Positions 8,637 through 18,095 of a DNA stretch of 32,617 bases are shown one piece after another. The notes beneath the pieces were generated by a model. It was given only the letters and a program-made list of their open reading frames with translations, searched no databases and was not told the DNA's origin. Positions within the stretch are counted from its first letter, which is position 1; every line of letters starts with the position of its first letter. A program made the translations under genes and the position numbers. The stretch is from Symsagittifera roscoffensis (lineage: Eukaryota; Xenacoelomorpha; Acoela; Convolutidae): NCBI RefSeq assembly GCF_963678635.1, contig NW_026970613.1, positions 1 through 32,617 on the forward strand, written 5' to 3'.

Positions 8637-8642
8637 TTATTT
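8637..8642 (-). terminator. Poly(A) signal of the leftward acidic-protein gene
   Basis: AATAAA on the minus strand (TTTATT on plus), 10 bases past the TAA at 8653-8655. The short distance fits a compact virus-like gene. Call rests on the hexamer and position only. Confidence 0.5.
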
Positions 8643-8652
8643 ACAAAAACAT

Positions 8653-9117
8653 TTAATCAAAGAGCTGTCGAGCAGCAGAAGAGTTCTGGAGGTTCTCTAT
8701 AGAACGCAGAGCTGGCCGAGGTTCCATTGCTGGTGGTTGTTGTGGAGGAGTGTTTTGAGGCGTCATTGTTTCTGAGAATCCCTCATCTTCATCTATTGTG
8801 ATGGGGTTTTCGACTGATCCTTCCTCCTCCCAAGGAAAGAGGAAGTCGTCGACTGGTTGAGCCACAAATCTTGAGTCCGGAATCTCGGGATAGTTCATTC
8901 CCACATGATCAGAAACTTCCCCCATCATTTGCATTGTTCCAAGTTGGTTCTCTGTGATGGGAACTTGCATCATATGATGTTCGTTGAAATCCCTTGGCAT
9001 CATTTCCACCATGTGCCAGACTTGGATTGGGATATCCATTCGTGCCAGAAAAACTCCAGAGACTGTTTCTCGCACTTGAATTTGTACTAGATCAGGTGAA
9101 AATTCTACAGAGTACAT
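8653..9117 (-). CDS. Acidic Met/Pro-rich protein, candidate regulator with SUMO- and cyclin-docking-like motifs
   Basis: Intact ORF of 154 residues from ATG 9117-9115 to TAA 8653-8655. I do not recognise the family. The N-terminal third looks folded (YSVEFSPDLVQIQVRETVSG). The middle is Met/His-rich. The C-terminal half is disordered-looking, with an acidic motif NPITIDEDEG, a Pro/Gln stretch (TPQNTPPQQPPAMEP), and an end SSAARQLFD. ITIDEDE fits a SUMO-interaction motif, and RQLF fits the R-x-L-F cyclin-docking motif; both are short and can occur by chance. G+C is clearly higher than in neighbouring genes. A host-interaction or transcription role is inferred. A CCAAT-box cluster lies upstream and a poly(A) signal directly downstream. 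Confidence 0.6.
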   Translation of the reverse strand: MYSVEFSPDLVQIQVRETVSGVFLARMDIPIQVWHMVEMMPRDFNEHHMMQVPITENQLGTMQMMGEVSDHVGMNYPEIPDSRFVAQPVDDFLFPWEEEGSVENPITIDEDEGFSETMTPQNTPPQQPPAMEPRPALRSIENLQNSSAARQLFD

Positions 9118-9200
9118 GAGGTTGCTGTTTTTGCACTGAGAAGATCATTTTGAGCAATAAATTGAGTACAAGAGTAAAAATAAGAAAGAGTTGAGAGAGG

Positions 9201-9300
9201 GGTAGTTGACGGAAGATAAGTTGAAAATAAGATATTTAGAAGTGAGAGAGCAGGTAGTTGACGGTAGTTAAGTTGAAAATAAAATGATTTTTAGTTAGGA
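9201..9300. repeat. Pair of about 52-bp direct repeats
   Basis: GGTAGTTGACGG occurs at 9201 and 9253, each followed by a similar stretch ending in AAGTTGAAAATAA. The two copies lie in the leader region upstream of the leftward gene at 8653-9117. No function is evident. Confidence 0.7.
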
Positions 9301-9330
9301 GTTAGGGGTACCTTCAACTCGAATGTGTGG

Positions 9331-9515
9331 GTTTAACCAATCAGAATTGATTTTCCTTATTTGGATTGTAGTCGTGTCCAATCAGATTTCAGCTTCCTTT
9401 TATGGGATTCTTGGATAAAAGTCGTGTCCAATCGGAAACAAAGCTCCATTTTGGGTATTGTCGATTCCAATCACAAAAAAGTTCATTTTTGTTCTATTTG
9501 TCGTATCCAATCAAA
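9331..9515 (+). promoter_or_regulatory. Cluster of five CCAATC boxes in degenerate 40-50 bp repeats
   Basis: CCAATC starts at 9337, 9378, 9428, 9467 and 9507. The last four are preceded by GTCGTGT, GTCGTGT, GTCGATT and GTCGTAT, so the boxes belong to a degenerate repeat with steps of 41, 50, 39 and 40 bases. CCAAT is the binding core of NF-Y in animals (established knowledge). The cluster lies 210-400 bases upstream of the leftward gene at 8653-9117. The rest of 9118-9681 is AT-rich without another feature I can name. Confidence 0.6.
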
Positions 9516-9681
9516 AGACCCTTTTAAGGACTTAAATCTTCCAAATAAATTAAAATATACACAGAAGCAATTGCAAAAATAAATGACCAAAAGTTGTTTG
9601 CAGTAAAAATAAGAAATATTGCTGATATAAGTAATAAATGAAATAAAATTAAGAAAACTAACATCTCTGCAACTTTTTTCA

Positions 9682-10269
9682 TCAAGTTAATTGAATTTTT
9701 TGTATGTAATCAATGAGAAATTGCTGATTTTTGAGTAGATAGTCAAGTTCTTTAATTTTTATGTAAATTTGGGAGGATAACTCAAAGTTGACGAACTTTT
9801 CAAAGCAGACTTCTGAAAATCTGATTCCAAACCGAATCATGCAGGATTTTGAACTTTGAAAATCTTCAAAGAAATGAAGGAATAAAGAACTTTGCTGAGG
9901 TGTTTTTAAAAATTTAGGTTTTGGATAGGGGATAAAAAAAGTTTTTGATATATTATCGTACGACTTTTTGATCAATTTCAAATTCTCGAGAATAAACAAA
10001 ATTTCTTTCCTTGTGAGGTGTAATTCAGCCGTAAGTTTAAAGCTTTGATACGCAATATGTGAATCAAAAGTAAACTCTTTGATTGAGTAAGTTTCTCTGA
10101 AGAGACCTTTACTTAGTCGGATAACTCTATTTTGTACAATAAAGACGTCCAAAAAATTATGAAAAAAGTAAGAGTCAACATCTATTTCATCATTAAAAAA
10201 GTCATTTGGATTTTTTTCCTTTTTCTTGTAAAGTAACTCGAGGAAGCTCAAATGTTTTTTGATAGACAT
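9682..10269 (-). CDS. Leftward protein of unknown function with two strand-helix halves
   Basis: Intact ORF of about 195 residues from ATG 10269-10267; the frame is open further upstream but with no ATG I trust. It starts MSIKKHLSFLELLYKKKEKN. The first half has VFIVQNRVIRLSKGLFRE and LTAELHLTRKEILFILENL. The second has SCMIRFGIRFSEVCFEKF and IYIKIKELDYLLKNQQFL. The arrangement resembles the gene at 6530-7069, so a shared PC4-like fold is possible but unproven. It is Phe/Lys/Ile-rich, matching the AT-rich surroundings. Two copies of a CCAAT-box motif lie 64-128 bases upstream, and the DNA polymerase gene diverges from it. Confidence 0.5.
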   Translation of the reverse strand: MSIKKHLSFLELLYKKKEKNPNDFFNDEIDVDSYFFHNFLDVFIVQNRVIRLSKGLFRETYSIKEFTFDSHIAYQSFKLTAELHLTRKEILFILENLKLIKKSYDNISKTFFIPYPKPKFLKTPQQSSLFLHFFEDFQSSKSCMIRFGIRFSEVCFEKFVNFELSSQIYIKIKELDYLLKNQQFLIDYIQKIQLT

Positions 10270-10332
10270 TTTTCCAATAATGATTAAGGTTTGTTTTTTA
10301 AATATAAAACAGTTCACTTTATGAAAATGCTG

Positions 10333-10397
10333 AATTCTGATTGGTTGATTTCCAACAAACAGTGTTACTAAAAAAATACTCAATTCTGATTGGTTGA
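10333..10397 (-). promoter_or_regulatory. Two identical CCAAT-box motifs upstream of the leftward gene
   Basis: The 16-base motif TCAACCAATCAGAATT on the minus strand occurs at 10333-10348 and 10382-10397, 49 bases apart. Fourteen of its bases (AACCAATCAGAATT) recur on the plus strand at 9335-9348. A TATA-like TTTATATTTAA lies nearer the gene, around 10300. The gap 10270-10632 holds these sites and, next to the polymerase start, a TTTATATT around 10598. Confidence 0.55.
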
Positions 10398-10632
10398 TTT
10401 TCTCTAATAAAAAGCAAAAACAACTTATTTCATTCTGATTTTCTTTTACGTTAAAAGCAATTGCTCTATACTTTGTATAACTACTTGAAATACATTTCAA
10501 ATATTTTTAACAATTCAAAGTAAGTAAAAATTATTTTTATTAAATTTTTTGGAACATTTTAAATCTTCCACTTCGATATGTAGCAAGTTCTAATCCCTTT
10601 ATATTGAGACTTGAAAATTCTCCCATTTTTAG

Positions 10633-13600
10633 ATGCCGTCGCTGAATAGAAACGAGAAAGTGCAGTGTGGGGTTTGTGGAAACATGTATGTTCGTCAACA
10701 TGCGGCTCGACATCAAAAAAGATGTGCTAAAGGATTTATTACTTGTCCTGATTGTAGGTATTTCACTTACAATCAACAGGAAATGAATTATCACGTGGCC
10801 AAAAAGCATGCTCCATCAACTTCCAAGCAATCAACGGTTTGCTCGTCTTGTGAGCAGGAGTTTCCGAGTTACTACTCTCTCCAACAACATCGGAGAAAAG
10901 AACATGGGGCGAAACAACGGAAACCAAGTGATACGGTGGCAGACTTGAACAAGATTGTGGAGGAGGAAAGGGTAGATGGAGAGAAACTCAAAGAGGAGTT
11001 GAGTGCTTGTCAACATTTCTTGGTGGACACTGAGATGGAGAATGGGAGGCATAAGGTATTTAACTTTCAAATGTCAAAGTTAGATACCAAGATTATCAAC
11101 GAGAGGCTTGAAGAAGTCTTCAACAAGCTGGATTCCGCTGCAAAAATCAATATTGCTCTTGGATTTGTTCTCCGTAATGTCGAAACGGGAGAGTATCGGT
11201 ATTACTATGCACACGAAAACAATACTTTGTTCGAAAAATTGCATTTCTTGTGTACGAAAGCGGATTTGATTACAATCCAAGGAAAAGTTGAAAAGTTTGA
11301 TATCGTGGAGCAATGCACCCAAGAACGTCAGAACACAAAGTGGAGGTTCAAGTTGATCACAAATGTTACTATTTTTGCTGCACTTCTGAAAAACATTCCA
11401 ATGGGATGTCCAGACTCTGTGTTGCCTGAACCTTTACTGAAAAACCATTCAGTAAATTGTCTTTTATCGGATAAAGATAAACAACCATACAAAGATCATC
11501 TTTGTCTTTTCCGTGCGTTAACAATGTATTTGCATGGTCATAGTAACCTCAATGCTCATACACCTCAACTATTTACAGAGTTTATATCAAAATCTGGATA
11601 CGATCCGAATAATTTTCGTGGAGTGTCAATCGATGATTTACCTGTTGTGGAGGGAATAGTTGATTGAAACATATTCATTTACGATTTTGACATTCAAGAA
11701 GGAGAATATGTTGGAGAATTAGCCAGGCGAAGTATTGGAAAATTTGAAAAAACGTTGTAATTGCTAAGATTCAACAACCATATTATTCACACGAATGATA
11801 TTGATTCCTTCTTCAAGTGTTTTCGATGTCCTAGCTGTGACTGTTTCTTCAACAGATCAGACAACTTCAACCGACATCTTCTAACTTGTAAAGATCGAGT
11901 GCGACATAATTATCCCAAAAATGCGTACACACTGCGGGAAACAATATTCGAGAAATTGGATGGCTTCAACATTCCCTACCCTGATGATCAGAAATTGTTT
12001 AGCAATGTTGCAGTTTTTGACTTCGAATCAATTTGTGTTCCCACAGAAGAATTGAAAGCAACTGAAACAACTACTTGGATTGGAAAACATGTCCCTATTT
12101 CCGTCTCAATATCTTCAAATCTGCAAGATGCTCCAATTTTCTTGTGTGAAAAAGATCCAGAACTTCTAATAATTGCTTTTGTTTCCAGCTTGGAACTTCT
12201 GGCTGAAAAAAGTAAACTACAAATGAGAACCAAGTTTCAAGAAATCGAAAATACTGTCAATGATCGAGTCAAAAAGATCTTTGATAAGCCTAATGCTAGA
12301 ACTTTAACTAAAAGACTAGAAGTCTTCGATTATGAAGATGAATGTGTTGAGGATGGCGACGAAGATGACATGTCGACACAATTCTTGAGAATTCGAAAAA
12401 ATCAGTTGATCGACTTGAAACAGCATTTAGAGCGCTATGTTAATACCTTACCGGTGTTCGGTTTCAATAGCGGCAGATACGATCTGAACCTTATCAAATC
12501 TTATTTGATTCAATACCTTATATGTGATAAAGAAATCGAACCAACAGTCATTAAAAAAGCAGATGACTTCATATCATTCAAATTTGGAGATGTTCAGTTT
12601 TTGGACATAATGAAATTTCTTGGAGGGGCAACAACATTAGATTCGTTTTTGAAAGCCTATAAAGCAAGTGAGACCAAAGGTTTTTTCCCTTACCAATGGT
12701 TTGACAGTCCAGACAAGCTTGACTGTACGGAGTTGCCTCCATATGAAACCTTTTTCAGCAAACTGAGAAACCACAACCCTCTCGAGAAAGATTTCAACGA
12801 TTACCAAAAACTGGTTAATGGAGGACTTGATCAAAAAAGTGCGCTGAAAAAGTTGCGTATTCAATCAATTCCACCAACAGGTTTTGAAAATTACTCGTAT
12901 TTGAGAAACATCTGGGAACAACAAAGCATGGTTACTTTCAAAGACTTCTTACGATGGTACAACAATAAAGATGTTGTTCCTACTCTTGAAGCTATGCAAA
13001 AAATGATAGAGTTTTACCATGATAAGGGAATTGACATGCTGAAACTGGGATGCACGCTTCCAAATCTTGCAAATATCTGCTTACACAAGTCAACAAATCA
13101 CAAATTTTACCCGTTCTTTGAAGGAGATAAAAATTTATGTGAGAAAATTAGAGAAGACATGACTGGTTGTCCATCAATAGTTTTTACGCGAAAAGCTGTT
13201 GTCGATCAAACTTATTTTCGTAACTCGTCAAATATTTGTAAGACAATTGTTGGAATTGACGCTAGCCAATTATATCCATTCTCAATGTGTCAAGAGATGC
13301 CAACCGGACTTTACACAAGATGGGAGTATGACTCTGAAACTGATCGTTTTAACGCTAGAAATAACAGAACAAGAAATTTCGAGAACATGGTTATGTCCTT
13401 TTATCAAGAATTGAGACCAGAGTGTAAAATTCAGAGTTTTTACACAACCGGAAAGCAGAAAAAAATTGACTGTTTTCGTGTTGATGGTTACTGTGATCAC
13501 TGTAAAACAGTATTTGAAGCTATGGGTTGCTACTATCATTTCTGCTCATGTCAAGAAACCCGTCCATCGTTGTCAGAACAAGATATTGAAAGGGGAAATA

Positions 13601-14983
13601 AGAAGCGAGAAATGGATGAGTTGAGACGAGAGTACATAAAAGAAAGAGGTTACAAAATTCAGGAAATGTGAGAGTGTGAGTGGTGGGAGCATTTCAAAAC
13701 AGATTCTTCAATCAAGAATCATGTCAAGACAAATTTTCCTTACAAAAGACCTCTGTCTACTGATTCTTTACTTGAAAAAATAAAGAACAGATCTCTTTTT
13801 GGTTATGTGCAATGCGATTTAATAGTTCCCGACAAGTTGAAGCCTACATTTTCAAATTTTCCTCCAATTTTAAAAAACATTGACGTCTCCCGAAACGATA
13901 TTGGAGAATACATGAAAAACTATGCTGAAGAAAACGATTTGCTGAAAAACCTACAACGAATGTTGATTTCCAGTTTCAAATTAGAAAATGGTACAATCAT
14001 CACACCTTTTCTTAACTTCTATCTAAGTCTTGGACTTCAATGTACAAAGATTTATCGGTTTGTTGAGTACACACCTAGGAAATGTTTCAACAAATTTGTT
14101 CAGTCTGTTGTTGATGCTCGACGAGAAGGAGACGAGAATCCACATTCTGGAGTTGTTGCTGAGACGATGAAGCTGCTCCGTAACAGCTCGTACGGTTATC
14201 AAATTATGGACAGATCCAGACACGATAATCAAATATCTCGGCGATGAGAAGACACACAAAGCAATAAATGAGAAGTTTTTCAAGCGATTGAATGTTGTGA
14301 AAAAGGACTTATATGAAGTAGAACTATTGAAGTCAACAATTGAACATAGAGAACCAGTTATTGTAGGTTTTTTCATTCTTCAATACGCCAAACTTAGAAT
14401 GTTGGAGTTATACTACAACTTCTTCCACAAGAATTGCGATGAGAATAAATTCGAGGAGTTGGAGATGGATACGGACTCTTTGTATCTAGCATTAGCAGAA
14501 AATAACCTGGACGATTGTATATTACCAGAGAAGAAAGCTCAGTGGACACTTATTCGTCGAAATGATTGTAGAGATGACCTTATAGCTGATGCAGATAAGA
14601 ATTTTTTTCCACGTACATGCTGCGCTGTTCACAAAAAGCATGACAAACGAGAACCTGGATTATTCAAAGAAGAATTTCGCTGTACTGAAATGTTGTGCCT
14701 GTGCAGCAAGACGTATTGCTGCTATGATAGTAAGAGCAACAAATTCAAATTTAGCAGCAAAGGGCTCAACAAAAGAACGCTAGAAGACACTAGGGATGGA
14801 CCAATGTCTAAATACAGACGAGTTCTTGACGAAGCTGTAAATTTGAAGTCGACCAATCGCGGATTCAAAACGTCCAACCATTTAGTTGGAACATATGAAC
14901 AAACTAAAAAAGGACTCAGTTACTTTTACCCGAAAAGGGAGGTACTTAATGATGGAATACATACTAAGCCCTTGAATTTGTAA
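10633..14983 (+). pseudogene. pPolB: Protein-primed family B DNA polymerase of the Polinton, broken four times
   Basis: Would replicate the element from its ends using a protein primer. The ATG at 10633 follows a noncoding leader. The N-terminal part has C2H2-like fingers (CGVCGNMYVRQHAARHQKRC, CPDCRYFTYN, CSSCEQEFPSYY), and another Cys/His finger follows near 11820. Exonuclease motifs are FDFES (about 12016) and FGFNSGRYD (about 12458). Polymerase motif A is GIDASQLYPFS (about 13252), motif B is LRNSSYGYQ (about 14176), and motif C is EMDTDSLYL (about 14461). One frame holds from 10633 to about 14210 except for TGA 11665-11667, TAA 11758-11760 and TGA 13669-13671. It then shifts by one to end at TAA 14981-14983. 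About 1450 codons is a normal full length. Confidence 0.95.
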
Positions 14984-15438
14984 GTTTATTCTATAAACTG
15001 TAGTAAAACCTCATACCATACAATGATTTATATGTTATTCAACTTTTCAACTGTAATATAACAATTTACAGTAATTTAATTTTTTTTTCCGAAAAACTTT
15101 ATTTCTTCTTTGAAGCTTCAGTTAGTTTTCAGCATAGTTTCAGACACTTTCAATTTAAACTCTAATGGTTTAAAACAAAATAAAAATCATATCTTAAAAC
15201 ATTTAAAAAAATCTAAAACCTATCGCATTGGTGTAGAGAATCTTAAAAAATGGTAAGATCGAGCGCCAAAATTTTTCTGAAACTTACCATTTGAAACCTA
15301 CCATCTTAATACATGGGAAACCTATTCCCTACCTTAATACATTGTAGACTCTACACCCAATCTTAATACATAGCTGGGAGACCGGATGTTCTATTCCCTA
15401 TCTTAATACATGGGGTCTCCCACCACCCCCCCCCCCCT
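14984..15438 (+). other. Probable Polinton right terminal inverted repeat
   Basis: Noncoding, AT-rich DNA after the polymerase stop. AATAAA near 15178 may be its poly(A) signal. CTTAATACAT occurs at 15305, 15333, 15362 and 15402. Inverted repeats: GGTGTAGAG 15230-15238 with CTCTACACC 15349-15357; AAATGGTAAG 15248-15257 with CTTACCATTT 15283-15292; TGGGAGACC 15375-15383 with GGTCTCCCA 15414-15422. Twelve C (15426-15437) then T precede retroelement-like coding text. Polintons have long terminal repeats that begin AG and so finish CT, often with short internal repeats (family knowledge). The matching left end is outside the window, so the terminus is inferred. Confidence 0.55.
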
Positions 15439-17335
15439 GATCACCTCACACATATACTACTCACCACCTGAACTAATAACAAGGAAAACAACCGTGGAAG
15501 TACCACAAATAATAAAAATTGTCCAAGCAAAATTAAAACATCACCACGATCGAAATGCAAACATGCAGTAAAAACCGATCGCAATAACACACAAGTAAAT
15601 AAAATAGAACCTTTTTCAATATATATTGATTGCCAAGAGAACCATTACGAAGTAGACTAATTAGAAGAATCTACATTTAAACCAATACCATACTCATCAT
15701 GGATCAAAAAAAACACAAAACCAAAAATCACTTAGACAAAATTGTATGGGAAAAACCAATTCTTTTTGATGAAAAAAGAAAAATTAACTGAAGGCATAAA
15801 TTTTCAGGATTCAAATTCGAAATACACTAGAAACAAAAATTTTAATTTGCAAGACCCTTTAGACAATATACCTCTCTCAAAAACCAAATATCAAAACATC
15901 TTTCTACAAAATACAGAGAAATCAACAATGGAATTAGAACGAAATTACCAGAACCTTGACCCTGTAATTAGACAACTAAAATCCTGGCATAAGTATAACA
16001 CAAAATCTATAAACGCAGATATCACTATTTTTGAAAATAATACACTCCTTAGATTTTTCAAAAAATTCAATAACACAACAATAAATGAGAATAAAATCAT
16101 ACTCCAAAAACAAAAATACGTTGTCTACCATTGAGTATGATACTTCTAGCATTTCACTTTTCACGTTCCCTGAATACAAAAAGACATGCAGGATTAGAAA
16201 AAACATACTCAAACTTTATTCAAAATTCTTACTTTCCAAAAGCGCCATTTTGGATGAAAGTCTTGTGTTATGATTGCATAACATGTCAACTACAAAAACC
16301 ATATCCACGCCAAAAAACCATTAGCAGAAAAAAAAATTTTAAAGGCAAAGTTTATATTTCAACCACAGAAAATCCTTTGATACTAAAGGCCCTATATCCC
16401 CTAATGATGCATTTACCCACTATGTAGCACTCAACTCGGTACCTCATTAAAATGCTTATTATACATACGCAACCTACTACGAATATTGGATAGCCAAATT
16501 TCAATTACCAGATATCCTTGTCACAGACAATGGCACTAAATTCATAAATAATGAAGTCATTACATTATGCCATCTTTTTAACATAAGACATAAACCCCGA
16601 ATATTTCACGGCTCATTGGCTATTGGTTTAGTCAAAGGTATGAACCGTTACCTACTTGAATATCTTAGATGTGTCATAAATGGAAAAGATAATAAATTCC
16701 TCGGATGGTCAACTGACGTATAGCTATTCTCATTAGCTTATAATTCTCAATTAACAACAACTCTAGGACTATCACTATATGACTTGGGTTTCAATCAAAA
16801 ACAACGAAAATCAAAAATATTCGTAGCAAATTCCTCAAACAATGCACAAGGTTACTGTCAACCTACTAAAGATTCCAATCGTTATAACTTACCATTACAT
16901 ACACACAATGAACATCATTTTCATCACCCACAAACCCTAAAATTAGCCTCTGGATCACATACAAAATGAATTCTAAATCGAGATAAAAAACAATGAAATT
17001 CATCAAAAAACAGCAAAAAAATTTTTTTTTCAAATCAGAACATTCAATCACAAATAAATTCACGTTTCACCAATATAATAGTTGGGAACATATGTTTTTT
17101 TTTCCAAAATTTTAATACACAAAAAATATATCTAAAAAATTGCGACCTGTCCGAAAAGTATTATATCAATTAATTGACAAACCCACTAATGTTACATATA
17201 AACTTATTGATTCTAACAAAAAAGAAAAAGTTCAACAGAGAAACAATATCACCCAAAAAATACGCTCTTTGCAAATTTTTAAAAATATAATCGTTTACAA
17301 GACTAAAGATTGAACAAAATTCCTTAGAAATCAAT
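15439..17335 (+). pseudogene. Ty3/gypsy-like pol remnant, RNase H end to integrase, copy 1
   Basis: Starts immediately after the C-run with coding-like text (SPPELITRKTTVEVPQ), then a spacer with NLQDPLDNIPLSKTK and the DPVIRQLKSWHKY segment. The integrase zinc-binding domain follows: His in AFHFSR and KRHAGLEKTYSNF, Cys in CYDCITCQLQKPYP. The catalytic core has DAFTHYVAL (first Asp) and ILVTDNGTKF (second Asp). The position of the third acidic residue reads GLVKGMN, Lys in place of Glu (codon 16634-16636). A C-terminal part reaches about 17335. Many stops and shifts break it, including a 13-base loss near 16101. The 5' parts of pol and gag are missing here. Confidence 0.85.
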
Positions 17336-17437
17336 GACCAACAGAGAAGTCAACAAGTATATAGGGTACAACGTTGAGCAAGTATGACGTTAGTATATTG
17401 TTTTTCTTTGAGTAGGGTATAACGTTGCGTTGATTTC

Positions 17438-17639
17438 GCAAAGGGCTCAACAAAAGAACGCTAGAAGACACTGGGGATGGACCAATGTCTAAATACAGAC
17501 GAGTTCTTGACGAAGCGGATTCAAAACGTCCAACCATTTAGTTGGAACATATGAACAAACTAAAAAAGGACTCAGTTACTTTTACCCGAAAAGGGAGGTA
17601 CTTAATGATGGAATACATACTAAGCCCTTGAATTTGTAA
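17438..17639 (+). pseudogene. Duplicated C-terminal fragment of the Polinton DNA polymerase
   Basis: Repeats the last part of the polymerase gene, from KGLNKRTLEDT to the stop at 17637-17639. A 25-base deletion near 17516 puts the two halves in different frames. It has no start or catalytic motif and exists only because of the tandem duplication. Confidence 0.9.
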
Positions 17640-18095
17640 GTTTATTCTATAAACTGTAGTAAAACCTCATACCATACAATGATTTATATGTTATTCAACT
17701 TTTCAACTGTAATATAACAATTTACAGTAATTTAATTTTTTTTTCCGAAAAACTTTATTTCTTCTTTGAAGCTTCAGTTAGGTTTCAGCATAGTTTCAGA
17801 CACTTTCAATTTAAACTCTATTGGTTTAAAACAAAATAAAAATCATATCTTAAAACAATAAAAAAAATCTAAAACCTATCGCATTGGTGTAGAGAATCTT
17901 AAAAAATGGTAAGATCGGGCGCCAAAAATTTTTCTGAAACTTACCATTTGAAACCTACCATCTTAATACATGGGAAACCTATTCCCTACCTTAATACATT
18001 GTAGACTCTATACCCAATCTTAATACATAGCTGGGAGACCGGATGTTCTATTCCCTATCTTAATACATGGTGTCTCCCACCACCCCCCCCCCCCT
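17640..18095 (+). other. Second copy of the probable Polinton right end
   Basis: Same layout as 14984-15438: CTTAATACAT motifs, the inverted repeats and a run of twelve C (18083-18094) followed by T. One arm of the last inverted repeat is altered to GGTGTCTCC. No gene is present. Confidence 0.55.

Larger units (their letters stand above)
14757..17437. repeat. Tandem duplication, first copy (about 2.68 kb)
   Basis: The unit starts at GCAAAGGGCTC inside the polymerase C-terminus and ends with GTTGATTTCG at 17437, where the second copy starts again with GCAAAGGGCTC. It contains the last 76 codons of the polymerase, the Polinton right end, and the RNase H-integrase remnant. It lacks a stretch of about 13 bases near 16101 that the second copy keeps. 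Confidence 0.95.

Noticed and set aside
10831-11322. Minus-strand ORFs within the polymerase N-terminus
   Set aside because: They lie opposite zinc-finger and family-specific polymerase text and have no domain.
11665-13671. Reassigned stop codon (alternative genetic code) in the polymerase
   Set aside because: Both TGA and TAA occur, a frameshift is also present, and neighbouring genes end normally at these codons. Decay is simpler.
10633-14983. Introns joining the polymerase pieces
   Set aside because: The frame stays coding-like right up to and past each stop, with no missing or extra segment that an intron would explain.
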